The position numbers and the translations under genes are program-made. The notes under the pieces are model-generated. The model did not search any database, had not been told where the DNA came from, and saw only the letters and a program-made list of their open reading frames with translations. A stretch of DNA of 64,000 bases from Macrostomum hystrix (Eukaryota; Platyhelminthes; Macrostomidae), in the NCBI GenBank assembly GCA_950097015.1, contig CATNEN010000025.1, positions 3,090,001-3,154,000 on the forward strand, in the 5' to 3' direction. Positions 38,362 through 49,283 of the stretch are shown one piece after another. How positions within the stretch are numbered: the first letter of the stretch is position 1; each line of letters opens with the position of its first letter.

Positions 38362-39309
38362 TTAAAACATTTCTTTTCCACCATAGACGAACTACGAGTA
38401 ATAATGAACTCTAAGGCCGGGACGAAGCAGAGATTAAATCATCGACTTCTATATAAAGCAGTCTAAATGGTTTTTTGTGCATAGCAATGTAATGTAACGG
38501 TACATTGAGTCTAAATATTAGGGAAGCCGCTCTTGCAACCGAATGCAGAACACTTGTTCACCATAGTGATATACTTAACAGAAAAAATACATTTTTACTA
38601 GGAAATCGAATCGTTCGTAATAGGATCAGAATTTTCTTAGCCAATTGCAATTCAAATTGGTGCCACTACGTGGCATCAAGTCGTGGCAGTTTTGAAACAA
38701 CTTAACAAGTATCTCTATGGTAAGAAAACTGGGGACGGAGGGAATGCCACTCTAAAATGCAATTAAAATCAATTGAAAATTTGTCTCCGGAAAAGCAGTC
38801 GCCATTTCTATCCAGAGCATAGGATTTCTACCTAATTCAATCTGAAGGTGGGGCATGTAGGCGCATTGAGATGTGTGACGGCTTAAGTGGATATGATTAG
38901 TTGGAGAGCCGCTGTACTCAACTAAACACTGGCCTCATGAGGTAAAACCATGGTGTCATTTTTTTCTCGCTTCCAGTCCAGATGCTATGAGCCGGATGCT
39001 CTAATTTCTAGGCAACAACCCCGGATATAAAGACAGATATAACTACAGACACATAAAGCGGCGTTTGGACACATGGACGAACGAATATAATGGACGACAT
39101 TTGCACTCGGTCCATAATCAGCCCCTTGGGCTTGGCGAAAGATAACGACTCTGGAAATCAGGGTTTGAGGCAATGGCCTTTTAATTAGTGCAGAGCGGCG
39201 ATAGCCTCTAACTCTGAGTTCCTATGAGCATCATTGGTTAAAATTCTCATCCACCCCATGGGGAAATCCTATGCAAAGAGCCTGAAGGCATTTGCCACGA
39301 AGTGAAATT
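38362..39309. other. intergenic upstream of GGT
   Basis: The GGT promoter is presumably here. No TATA box was identified and no other gene recognised. Confidence 0.45.
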
Positions 39310-39652
39310 TTAGGCAACGGCACACTATTTGGTGACACTAGACCCGCAGACAGCCAGGAGGCAATTCTGCCTATTCCGCTGACTCCTGAGCACACACGCA
39401 CACAGATACTGTATGCAGGCACACACTCCCATAGGAGTGTACATCTGCCTTGAATTTCTCATCGTCAGGCAGTGTACACTCTCACAGTGCCTTTGAGGTT
39501 GGCCTTCAAGGGTGTAAATTGCACGACAAGCCCCCAAGCCTTCTCTCTGCGGCTGCGCCCAAATAAATGTGGCCTCGCTGCGGAATCGAGCTCAGGGACC
39601 TTGGTGCGGGAGGCTAAAGCGTTAGACTGCTCTGCCACTCACGCGCCCACTG
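39310..39652 (-). repeat. SINE-A copy, minus, full length
   Basis: The head near 39,652 (CACTCACGCGCCC reversed) leads through GGAATCGAGCTCAGGGACC to the GT-rich block near 39,390-39,430 and ends near 39,310. There is no clear (TTA)n tail. Confidence 0.85.
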
Positions 39653-40531
39653 GGTCTATTCTCAAGTTGCTATCCACTTCTTTTAAAAAAACGTTTTTCT
39701 GAACAGAGGAGAATCGTTATTATAGGATTTGGATACAATCCAGCAATTGGGGTGCATTCTTGAATGTCCCAGCTGCAAAAAATTCCTCACAAAGGCTTTT
39801 TTGAATAAGATCTCACCTCTTTTGTGAATGCAGCATTTCTAAATATCAGGCAGGTAGGTCGAAGTTAGGAAAATAATTATAACGCTTTACATAAAACGGA
39901 GTGCAAAAAACTTCTGCTAGCACTGATATGTAAAAGTAGCAGATTTTTTATTAGCAACAGAAGCAATAAAGTGAAGACTCGTTTGCTGCATGCTCTATTA
40001 AACACCTACGCTGCTGATAAGCAGGGCTGGTCGAGGCTTTGCCAGAAATTAGAATTTGCCCACCAGATCGCTGAGGCACTGTGCACAGCATAGGCACTGA
40101 TTTGCTACCTGTCGCAATCACACAACTAGGCGGGGAGAGACACGTGAGGCTCTCGTGGCTGCACTTGGTTACATTGAGAGCATGAAACTTTTTCATTGCT
40201 TCTAAGCTAAAGTCAGAAAACTTTCTCGTCTCGGGGAGTACTTTTACGAGTACTCCCCGAGACGAGTAGGTAGAATTTAATATTCAAAAAAGTCTTTATC
40301 GGTAATTAGATACTTAAAGAATGAGATGAGAACGAATGCGAAAAGAATGAATTCAGGTCGAATGCTAAGAGAAAGTGAATTGATAGAATTTTGAATCTAT
40401 CTTTCATATTTAGAACGAATGTATAGAAGAAAACACTTTGATTCACTGCTTATCAACACACGTATTCAAATATTCGGGCGTTAGAGAGAAGGACAAGTTC
40501 TATAGAACAGTTTGGCTAGGCTAAGTCATAC
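39653..40531. other. intergenic, no gene recognised
   Basis: Only short frames are present. It contains the perfect hairpin listed next. Confidence 0.45.
40225..40266. repeat. perfect 18-bp hairpin with 6-base loop
   Basis: CTCGTCTCGGGGAGTACT and its exact reverse complement flank TTTACG. There is no T run after it, so a Pol III or bacterial-type terminator reading is not supported. Confidence 0.9.
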
Positions 40532-41294
40532 TTACTTTGACTTATCTGCAGGGTGCTCCAGTCCGAGCGGATGCAGCGAGGAGGCAGAGGGGACCGCCCA
40601 TTTCGCTAGGCCCTGGCAACCAGACAACCTCCGGCATGTGGGTTTGGCCCAATATGTTTTGTCCGTGCCCTCGTAAATACTGGGCAATGACAGATAAAGT
40701 CCTCCGCATTTTCGCTGCCGGACTCGAAGGTCTCTGCGAGTTGAGAGCTTTAGGAGAGCTTTTACGCAGGTTCGCGGCCCTGGACTGGCGACAGTTCTGC
40801 GTGTTAGACCACCTCTCCTGACTCCATCCAGCGCCTGATCCTGGTGCAGATCACTGAGGATGGGATCGTGGCCCCTGGTCCCGGGCCTGTCCTGGGGCCG
40901 GCTGCAACAGCTCTCGCGAGCTGGTCCGCCTTTTCTTTTCACGGGAAGCCCGCGTGGCCAGGGATCCACTTCAGCACCACCGAATCGGACTGCGCCAGCC
41001 CGTTGAGTTGACGGTTGCAGTCTCGGATGGTTTTGGAGTTGGTGGTATTACGGTCTAGAGCCCTGAGGGCAGCCTGGCTATCGGAATGAAAATGATCTTC
41101 CGCCCAGTGTTGCCACTCTGGCGCATCTTGGCCGCGCTGGAACAGATGGCGAGCATCTCTTTCTGAAAAAAAACACAGGAATTGTTCCCAGAGTGCTGGC
41201 ACTGAGTCGAAAAGACTTCGCCACCAGTGTAGAGACAGGCTCCGAATCCCGAGACGCCGTTCAGTAAAGCAGTGGATCTCAGCAGTGCTCCCAC
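40532..41294 (-). pseudogene. decayed retrotransposon fragment, RNase H domain
   Basis: Across three frames on the minus strand, an RNase H-like order can be followed: GFGACLYTGG, QKEMLAICSSAAKM, then after a frame change HFHSDSQAALRAL (Asp-containing core motif), IRDCNRQLNGL, and VVLKWIPGHAGFP, typical of RNase H from non-LTR retrotransposons. After another frame change a degraded C-terminal part continues. No reverse transcriptase is visible upstream, so this is a truncated or dead copy. Frame breaks sit near 41,085 and 40,945. Confidence 0.7.
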
Positions 41295-41905
41295 TTCATC
41301 ATGCTAATTATGCTAATACGACTATTTTTCGTATGTGCTACATCTGAGAAGCTAATCGGTCCTTCGAAACAAATTTCAATTTCGTCCGATGACACACACT
41401 TCTCTAATATTAATCGGTTTTTATCAAAACAATGCAGTTTTTTCGAAAACTTTAGCGTCGTCATGCTTTTCAATATTCTCAAAATACTCGGAAAGCTATA
41501 AACGACTTGTCAATCCAGTAGCATCTTACGCATTAAAAAGTAGTAACATTAGTCGTTGTCTTTCTTGTTTCTTAGAAATACCAGCAATTTATTTCTTACT
41601 GAGGGATGAGGGATACAGTAAAATCGTATCAGTCGAAAAAACTAATCGATTATTGGTTTATTGATTTGGTTGTGAGCACGTTAACAAATCAACATAACAT
41701 TAAATAGTGTAGAGAAGCACTGAAAAATCAATCCATAAACTCCGAATCCACTTTTTAAAAATCAACAGCCACAAATGTGTGTTGTTACACTCGTTAAAAT
41801 GTCAAACAGCTATATTAAAAAGCTATTAGAAGGAGAGATTTTTCGCCGGAAAGGGCTAATTTTTGCACCGATAGCCATTCTATGGATCTGTTTTTTAGAC
41901 AAAGC
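41295..41905. other. AT-rich intergenic
   Basis: Two overlapping short frames (41,301-41,664) have no recognisable domain. Nothing else was seen. Confidence 0.4.
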
Positions 41906-44590
41906 CTAACCAATGTTCATTATGATTTTCATGTTCGTGGCGTGGCAATCATTAATGAAGCTAAACAGTAGTTGATATTGCTGCGGCGTTGGCTGTCTCA
42001 TGAAGACTAAAAAGCCGCAAATGCGCATGCAGAGGTATTGAATGTCGTTAATCTTTTTTGACTCTGTAATCTCCGTGCCGTCATCGGTGACGCAATGTGT
42101 TTTCTGCACCTCCGCCGACCGATCTTCCGATGCAGGTTGACACTTGTAGGCATATTTTGAATCGCGCCAAACGCTCATGGCGGGATACCATGTGCCATTG
42201 TGCAGACAAGAATGCTGAACAAACACTGCACCATTTCTTGTGTTTAAACACTTGTAGATCAGCATTCCTTTGGACCAGTACTCCTGACCGATTGATAGCT
42301 CGACTGTAAAAGTTCCATTCTCATTCGAGTACCAGCAGGCTACACTAGTTCTCCACTCGTATTGCCGACTACGTTGATCTAATTCGCATCGCAGGACTCG
42401 ATTTTTCAAGTCATGAGCGACGGTGCCGTTGGGAGACAAAATCATTTTCATTGCTGCCGTCGAGTTTCTCTTTTCGGGGACCTGCAACCAGCAGCCTGCA
42501 TAAATCTCCACGACGCTTTTGTGGGAGTAGCTTGAAGTTGAAACGCACTGCTTTGCAAAGCCTGTTTCATTGTCGGACCATTCGTCACCTTCGCGAAAAA
42601 ACTGGCCATTCGATTGCGAGAAGCAGACTAGCATTCTTAGGCTGGGATTGCTGTAGCGCTCATGCTCACAAATTGCAACAGGTCTTTTAAGCAGCGAGTG
42701 GTTGTAGGCAACATTAAACTGACTAATCATTATTGTCTGGTTTAGGTGATCCTTGAACCAACAACCAACAGGTTTCACCCAGGAATAAGCGGCCAGACTG
42801 CCTTCTCTATCATTGTGTTCGCACTCCCATATAATACCGTCTTCTGTTGACTTACGGCTTCCTGGGGCTACTAGGCCGGTTTCCAGAGGACAGCCGCGCA
42901 CAATCCACTTGGCATTGACGCCATCCGAATACGTGGCTGCAGGATCGCACTCCACAATGTTGGAACCATTTCTTCTAATGTCTCTAGGAAATGATATTCT
43001 GGCCACGTTCCAGTTTAACAATGATGCCTGGTTGTCATTGAAGCACACTTCGACTGTAAAGTGTACGCGACTCGAGTATCTCTTCTTTCGACAAGTTACT
43101 ACCGTCTGATTCGAGGTAAGTCTAAAAGCATCTCCGCTAGCAATTAAAACGCGCTGACCTTTGGAATCATGTATCCAGCAGCCTGCAATTTCTTGGAAGT
43201 TGTATTCCCTCTTGTAGCTATCGTAGCTACATTCATATACAAGGAAGTCACTGCTATAAAACAGAGTTCCAGGCTTAACAATGCCGTCGCCATTTTTGCT
43301 ATTGCAACCTCGGAGTATTGTTTCAGCGCCGACACCGAATTTGTAGGACTGATCAGCCATTGGGATGCACGTTCGGTCCACTCCACTGTCATCCGTCCAG
43401 TTTTCATGCGGGATTCTATATTTTGCACCCGTGCCAACATTAACAACACAGACTGCTGCAACCAGAGCTACTTCATCTCTATAACGCCTCTTCTCGCATT
43501 TCGCTAGACACACACTGTCGTCAATACAAATTTGACTGCCTACCTGCAAATTCGAGCTGAAGTTGGTGAGCCTTTTCAAAGGTGAATCCTTCAGCCAGCA
43601 TCCTACAGCATCGAACCATCCGTACTCCGACTTGTAGCGGCTAAACACACAGCGCCAAACGCTTCCGTCTTCCACTCGCATCTCTGAACCGGGTAAAAGG
43701 ATTGTTTGATTATCCCGACACGCCCGCAGAATAACTTTGGCGCTAACGAGTTCTGACGGATTGGCGGGCAGACATTCTCGCTGAGTCCCGTTGCTATCGG
43801 TCCACACACTTCCCGCTGAACGAAGAATCTCGCCTTCACCTTCATCGCTCTGCCTGCACATATGATACACCAAAGCCTCTCCGCTATACTTCCTTCTGCA
43901 GGAGGCTAAATGCTCTCTCTTTTTATTCAAATATAAGTAGTACTCATCTCCGAAATTTAGCACGTCATAACTATCAACAGTAGTTAGATTTTTTATCCAG
44001 CAACCAACTGGTTGCATAGAGTAACTAGGATCCCGTGTATTTCTGCCGTGGAAGAGACACTTTCTAACAAGTCCATTGGGATCTCTTTCGCTGGTTTCAG
44101 GACTTAAAATCTGACCAGTCAGTGTCCAGTTGCAACCGAAAAGCACAATCCGAGAGCTTTGATCAGAGTACCACGATGACGTGGACAGAGAGGCATTGGT
44201 GCAAGTATACCGCAAGCCATCGTTTCGAGTCCATACATCTCCGGGCCATCGGATAACACATTCATTGCCTATTTTAGGCTTTGTGGCATTGGGGCCATCA
44301 AAGCAGACAAGATACACGAGGGCCGTCTTAGATCCGGTCTTTCTACAATGAGCTACTTCTCGACCATTCGGCTGGATGTACTTCTCGTCCACTTCGAGTA
44401 GGATGACCTTCGATGACCAGCGAATCCAGCAGGCGACGTTTTGGTGCCATTCGTTTGTACCAGAGATGTTTAAGCATCGGTGCACCAGGCCGCTCGTTTC
44501 GTCAAAAATTCTTTGTGTCAGATTGCAAGTGAAGCAGCTTTTGCAGTGCACAGCGAGGATGAGACTGAGAAAAAGTAGTCTGCTCTTCAT
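41906..44590 (-). CDS. large secreted protein of repeated Cys/Trp modules, MIG-18/fibronectin-I-like?
   Basis: A single uninterrupted frame gives 894 residues from the internal Met (MKSRLLFLSLILAVHC, a signal peptide); a start seven codons upstream is possible but less hydrophobic. The rest is an array of about seven modules. Each has a W-D-x-G...C half (GDVWTRNDGLRYTC, GSVWTDSNGTQREC, HENWTDDSGVDRTC, MSVWRDSKYAYKC) and a half ending in a CW pair (VACWIRW, VGCWIKN, VGCWLKD, AGCWIHD, VGCWFKD, AGCWLQV, VACWYSN). Many N-x-S/T sites suggest heavy glycosylation. There is no transmembrane helix apart from a weak hydrophobic stretch near the end (YLCMRICGFLVFM). The pattern recalls the fibronectin-type-I-like domains of nematode MIG-18-type matrix proteins, but that is a memory-based suggestion. 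An intronless 2.7-kb gene is unusual here. Confidence 0.75.
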   Translation of the reverse strand: MKSRLLFLSLILAVHCKSCFTCNLTQRIFDETSGLVHRCLNISGTNEWHQNVACWIRWSSKVILLEVDEKYIQPNGREVAHCRKTGSKTALVYLVCFDGPNATKPKIGNECVIRWPGDVWTRNDGLRYTCTNASLSTSSWYSDQSSRIVLFGCNWTLTGQILSPETSERDPNGLVRKCLFHGRNTRDPSYSMQPVGCWIKNLTTVDSYDVLNFGDEYYLYLNKKREHLASCRRKYSGEALVYHMCRQSDEGEGEILRSAGSVWTDSNGTQRECLPANPSELVSAKVILRACRDNQTILLPGSEMRVEDGSVWRCVFSRYKSEYGWFDAVGCWLKDSPLKRLTNFSSNLQVGSQICIDDSVCLAKCEKRRYRDEVALVAAVCVVNVGTGAKYRIPHENWTDDSGVDRTCIPMADQSYKFGVGAETILRGCNSKNGDGIVKPGTLFYSSDFLVYECSYDSYKREYNFQEIAGCWIHDSKGQRVLIASGDAFRLTSNQTVVTCRKKRYSSRVHFTVEVCFNDNQASLLNWNVARISFPRDIRRNGSNIVECDPAATYSDGVNAKWIVRGCPLETGLVAPGSRKSTEDGIIWECEHNDREGSLAAYSWVKPVGCWFKDHLNQTIMISQFNVAYNHSLLKRPVAICEHERYSNPSLRMLVCFSQSNGQFFREGDEWSDNETGFAKQCVSTSSYSHKSVVEIYAGCWLQVPEKRNSTAAMKMILSPNGTVAHDLKNRVLRCELDQRSRQYEWRTSVACWYSNENGTFTVELSIGQEYWSKGMLIYKCLNTRNGAVFVQHSCLHNGTWYPAMSVWRDSKYAYKCQPASEDRSAEVQKTHCVTDDGTEITESKKINDIQYLCMRICGFLVFMRQPTPQQYQLLFSFINDCHATNMKIIMNIG

Positions 44591-45639
44591 TGTCTGCTCA
44601 ACAGAATACAACTTAAATTTGCACTAACTAAAGGCTTCGGCCAAGTGATTCTTCTTTTATCTGTTACGCTTTTCCGATCATTTCGTTTCCGGTGGATCAA
44701 ACAATTTCCGGCGTAGCCCGAACACCATAACCAGACTCCAGATTTTTGACAGGCCAGCTTAACGCCACCTGTTTACAGGTTGCTCCGACCAATTTTAAAA
44801 AGCGTGCAGAGAGCAATATCTGCATATCTGATTTGCGTATCTTTCAAAATGAGCTGCAGTGCTAGTGCATAAAATATGCAGCATTTATCTGATCCTAGCC
44901 CGCCTTTCTATTTTGTAAACAAAGAATGGCAAAATTAGTATATACTCGTAGTATCTAAAACACACCTTTCCATAAGGAAAGGCTGGAAAAGTGCCTGCGT
45001 GGTATTCCAACAACCATGGTATATATAAAGTAGAAAGATAAATTAATGTATTAATGTGTATACAATGATCTCAGGAATGATGCCAAAAGTAATCTGGTCA
45101 ATGAGAATCAAATTTCGAAAGGTATCGAGGCAATCAGTTTCAATGAGCAGCTAATTGTAACTCCAATCCAATATGATGCTTTTAATCAAAGAAGCGATTA
45201 AAAATACTAGTACTTTTGCCGAGTGGTTAATCGGTGCGAGGCGTTGTTGCCTTGTTAATACTCCGGTTTCTTTTGGAACAACGTACCTTTGTCATGGAAA
45301 AATCTTTCTTAAAATGTTTGTAAAGACAACTTAATATATACTCGTAATTAGGCAATTGACACAAAAATCCCTGAAAAAAGAATGCTACTAGAAAAAATTA
45401 GAAACTGTATTTTGTCAGTTACTCGTAAATGGCCTCCCAAACTCTGCAGGAACTTAATTATAAGACGATCACATGAAATACGTTCTTTGGCCATAGAAAA
45501 AACTTAGCATGATTCTTGCCTATTCTTTCGTCCGTGTAGATGTATAATATACATTTTGTCAACTGATTAGGCAAAGACTAACTATGAATCCTCGATTTCG
45601 ACCACAGACAACAGAATGAAACAACTCCAATCGATTTCC
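44591..45639. other. intergenic, AT-rich
   Basis: The promoter region of the module protein. Near 45,218 GCCGAGTGGTTAA resembles a class-II tRNA A box, but no B box follows. No gene was seen. Confidence 0.4.
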
Positions 45640-46289
45640 CTGGAGAGTATGCCTAAAACACATTGAATTGAGGGAAATCAATTGGACTTAAGGGAATTCA
45701 TTTGGACTTATCTATGGTCGAGAAGGCTGGTTGGGCCCTCGCTTTCGACTTCAGCTAATGGGGAAATCAATTGGCTTTTTTTGCGAAATCAATTGACAAA
45801 AGATATATTTCCCATTTATCCCCCACTTGTCCCGGTCAAATAAGTCTATGGTCTGGTGTTGAAGCATTTATTTGTCCGGGACGAAGAAATATTTATTCGT
45901 CCCGGACGAGGAAACGATTTATTTGGAACCGTTTCGATCAGAACTGGTCATAGACTGTTGAGCTATAGTCCTTTTTTTCCACAAGACCGAGCCAAGTCGG
46001 TCTGCGGCTCGGCCGAGAAACAAGTTCTCAGTCGTTCTGACGGCCACAGATAAATGAATAAACGGGAGAGATTATATACTTAATCTCACTAGGGTCGGCT
46101 CACTAGGGTGGAAGGCTCGAGGCGTAAATTTATTGACCGAGGCGAAGCCGAGGTCAATGAATGTCGCACCGAGTGCCTTTCCACCCTAGACAGCCGAAAT
46201 AAATGTGAAATAGGGTGTGTATCAAAGATTAAGATTATAAATACCCTTTGGTGTGTAGGAAAGGAAAGGGTATTTATAATCTTTGGTGT
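45640..46289. mobile_element. cluster of foldback/inverted-repeat sequences
   Basis: It contains perfect hairpins at 45,874-45,907 (GTCCGGGACGAA, 10-base loop, complement) and 46,231-46,283 (AAGATTATAAATACCCTTT, 15-base loop, complement). An 87-bp imperfect foldback lies at 46,103-46,189, bounded by CTAGGGTGGAAGGC and its inverted near-copy. TCTATGGT or its complement recurs throughout. There is no coding potential; these look like nested non-autonomous DNA elements. Confidence 0.6.
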
Positions 46290-46698
46290 GTATTCCCCGT
46301 TTGCCCGCCAACTTTGATTGCACTTTTACGCTCTGTGTATAAACTATGACTCTCTCTCTCGGACTCTGTCGTCCATAGTCTATGGTAAAAAGCAGACCTG
46401 TTTGAAGAAGAAGCGTCTGTGGTAAAAAGTGCACACTAGGCGTGTAAGGCCGGAAAGGCTGTCTGAGCCACAGATTCTATATTAAGTATATTACAGATAA
46501 TATAGAATCTGTGGTCTGAGCTATGGCTAGCTTTCAGCTACTTTCTTTTTATTTCCCCCAGACGTCTGTGAGTTGTCTATGGTAAACGTTCCGTTTATCC
46601 GCCCCGGGCGAGTGGGAAAAAAGTCATTTATTTCCCGGGGCAAATAAATGAAATGCTTTAAGACATATAGACTGCGTTGGCGGACAAACGGGGAATAC
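46290..46698. mobile_element. MITE-like element, 409 bp, 22-bp inverted termini
   Basis: The left end GTATTCCCCGTTTGCCCGCC + AA and right end TTGGCGGACAAACGGGGAAT + AC are inverted copies with one mismatch. Inside is a perfect 16-bp inverted repeat at 46,468-46,514 (CCACAGATTCTATATT). No transposase is present. It ends just before the stop of the next gene. Confidence 0.7.
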
Positions 46699-46721
46699 AT
46701 GAAGCAGTCACTGGCTTCTTT

Positions 46722-47198
46722 CTATACAAAAATAGGCCCGAGTGAGTCACTGCCCGATGATAACTGCTGCCTCAGCACGCCACCGCTGCGGTACAACTGA
46801 TTCTCGCTGGCCCAAGGTCTCAGTGGCACTTGTACACACACGGCCAGCGCCAGCGATGGCAGCCGAGGAGGTCGATGCTGCTGAAGCTGAATCATTCGGC
46901 TCAACCGGAAACTCCTGTACTCAGTACTGGCACCGGTGCTGTCCTCACCTGGACCAGGAACTGTTGTATGCCGTTGACTGCCTGGTCTGTTTCGAGTGCC
47001 GCTGTTCAACCAGCATGCGAGACCAGCCAAGACTAAGCAGGCTAGGCTAAGTCCGGTCATCAAGACTCCCAGGTCAATCCGGCGCTGGTCGCCGTGGGTA
47101 TATCCGCCACCCAAGGTGGCGCCGCCAACAACGAAGAGCACGCTGCCGGCTATTGTGAGAAATGCAGCGACTGGCGTGCGCTCTGTTATGCAGAGCAT
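46722..47198 (-). CDS. small membrane protein with two predicted helices, unrecognised
   Basis: 158 residues from the ATG at 47,198. Helix 1 is about 9-30 (VAAFLTIAGSVLFVVGGATL), helix 2 about 42-64 (LGVLMTGLSLACLVLAGLAC), joined by a short charged loop (GDQRRID). A hydrophilic Ser/Gln-rich tail follows. The hydrophobic part looks real and GC-rich like other exons here. The tail may be partly intronic, because a GTGAGG donor-like site occurs after GPG (around residue 83). The family is unknown; it resembles short tetraspan-like or TMEM proteins only in topology. Confidence 0.5.
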   Translation of the reverse strand: MLCITERTPVAAFLTIAGSVLFVVGGATLGGGYTHGDQRRIDLGVLMTGLSLACLVLAGLACWLNSGTRNRPGSQRHTTVPGPGEDSTGASTEYRSFRLSRMIQLQQHRPPRLPSLALAVCVQVPLRPWASENQLYRSGGVLRQQLSSGSDSLGPIFV

Positions 47199-47667
47199 GC
47201 TTAGAACGGCTTTAACGTGTTAAGAATCGTCAAATTGTTCAGATTTTTAGGTCCTATAAAAAACTTACTTTAATACTTTTTAATTTTGATTTTGACGCAG
47301 CTGGAATTTACTACCCCTTCGCGTACTTATTCACAACAGGCGTGAACCGAACTGCGACCCCTGAGTGCTGGACTTTCTATACAGTACTGCTTGTATTGAG
47401 TAGTCAAGGTGTTATCAAGCGGGAAAACTTCCTGACGCTTATATTATAATATTCTATCCATGGACTGAAGTCTGTAATGTGTCATGTGATTTAATTCGAT
47501 CAGAATTAAGCTTGTGGCATTTTTTATAGTAGCGAAACAGCATTTTATATCAGATCTTTCACATGAGCTCGTGACCAATTACTTAAACCAATTTCTTATA
47601 TTTCAAATATTGAACTTTTTACCAAGGCATATTATTTAAAGCATCAAAGTGTTCTCGCAATTCTTAA
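47199..47667. other. intergenic
   Basis: No gene was recognised. It is the upstream region of the minus-strand membrane protein gene and of the tRNA. Confidence 0.4.
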
Positions 47668-47749
47668 GTCGCGATGGCCGAGTGGTTAAGGCGTTGGACT
47701 AGAAATCCAATGGGGTTTCCCCGCGCAGGTTCGAATCCTGCTTGCGACG
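47668..47749 (+). tRNA. tRNA-Ser(AGA)
   Basis: 82 nt fold as a class-II tRNA: acceptor stem GTCGCGA with TTGCGAC (one G-T pair), A box TGGCCGAGTGG, anticodon stem TTGGA/TCCAA around loop CTAGAAA with anticodon AGA at 47,701-47,703, a long variable arm (TGGGGTTTCCCCGC region), a T arm GCAGG TTCGAAT CCTGC and discriminator G. There is no intron. A T6 Pol III terminator follows at about 47,755. This appears to be a functional nuclear gene. Confidence 0.95.
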
Positions 47750-49283
47750 ACAGCTTTTTTGCTCCGTTTTGGAATGGACGAAAGAATGGCTGACAATTTA
47801 TAATTAAATATACAGAATAAATATAACATACACTAAAGAAATTACGTCCTAACTGGTCCTTCAATGTACATATACAACAAAAAATTAAAAAGTTCTTAAT
47901 TACCTGCAGGAGTGTAATTAGAAGTCTAACGTCCGTCGCTTAATATTTTGCGAAACATATCGGACAATTTCTGCATTATTCAAGAAACACAATCCATACT
48001 TTAACTTTTAAATAAAATACTTATTTAGCTGGTCTAATAAGAGCGAAGTGAAATATACTGAATAGATTGCTTTAAACTTGTTAAGCTGTGTTACTGACTA
48101 AGTATTTAAATTCAATTATTATAGGAAATGGGTATTTGGTTTTGTGAAATTTACATAAGCATAATTACCGAAGTTAGTATGATTATCCCTTAGTAAGTAA
48201 AGTAGGTTATGAATATCTCAATAATAATGACACTAATTTTAAAATAAGCTTTAGGCAGACTTTTGTTAAAAAGGCAGACCGACATTTAAAAGGTGCCAAA
48301 TATACTTGCTTGGATGAGCTTACATGTGGGGATGTGTGAGGACGTTGTTGACAATACCTTGTTCGTTTTAGGCTTACTGTCAATGTAAATAAGTGTTTAA
48401 ACTTTATTGGTAAAAATAATATCTCAATTACTATAAATTTTTTTTATCAAGTATTGTGCTTTTACTGATGCAAGCTGCAAAAAGCACAATAAGTTGTATT
48501 AATATATTGACGAGTTATGCTCTATTATTTAGTATGATTCCGAGATTCATAGCTTTTTTTAAAAAAAGCCAATTTTGTAATTTGAATGTTTCTTTTTGTA
48601 GGAAGTTTTTTACTATCAAAGTAGTTCTAAATGTATATTAAAGTGAAAGGCCTACATAATCAAAAATGCAAAATTGTTAGTCAAGTTCCTTTTATGATTA
48701 TAAGGGTATATGAGTCACATGAGTGAACACAACTTCTTTAATTATGGTAGAAATGGATTCTTAGTTATAATTATATAAATGCTTATGTTAAGCAGAGGCC
48801 AAAGTCTATAAACATAGCATTTTCTGTAGTGATCATGTTATTTTTTACTTTTCAAATAACCACATTGTTATATTTTCATGGCTCTTATAAAAGATGGTAA
48901 AGCAACAAAATTAACTAGGCTTATACTTTGTTTTAATTTGATTATATATATGTTGTGTTCAATTCGTCAAGTCTGTCCAAAAATTCAAGTTATTGATAAG
49001 TAAGTATGAAAGTTTTTATTATTTATTTTTTTTACTAAAATAACACATTTTTTATTGTAGCTACATACAACTGTTATGTACATTATACAGTTATTAGTTA
49101 TATACAGTTATGGGCACAAGGCCATAATAAATAACTAACTTGGTTTATGCAATATAATTCGTGTCAAATATTAAGCCAGGTAAAAAAAATTAATTGCTAC
49201 AAAACACACAGTGAGCTGAAAACCTTATTATAATTGAATGCCAACCTTGCAGTCACATTATCTAAAAATTTCCACCCCCTCAG
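47750..49283. other. AT-rich non-genic stretch
   Basis: No open frame beyond about 66 residues. It leads into the pyrimidine-rich acceptor CCACCCCCTCAG before the PATJ-like exon. Confidence 0.5.

Noticed and set aside
45205-45290. Possible second tRNA (GCCGAGTGGTTAA)
   Set aside because: Has an A-box-like start but no B box or cloverleaf.
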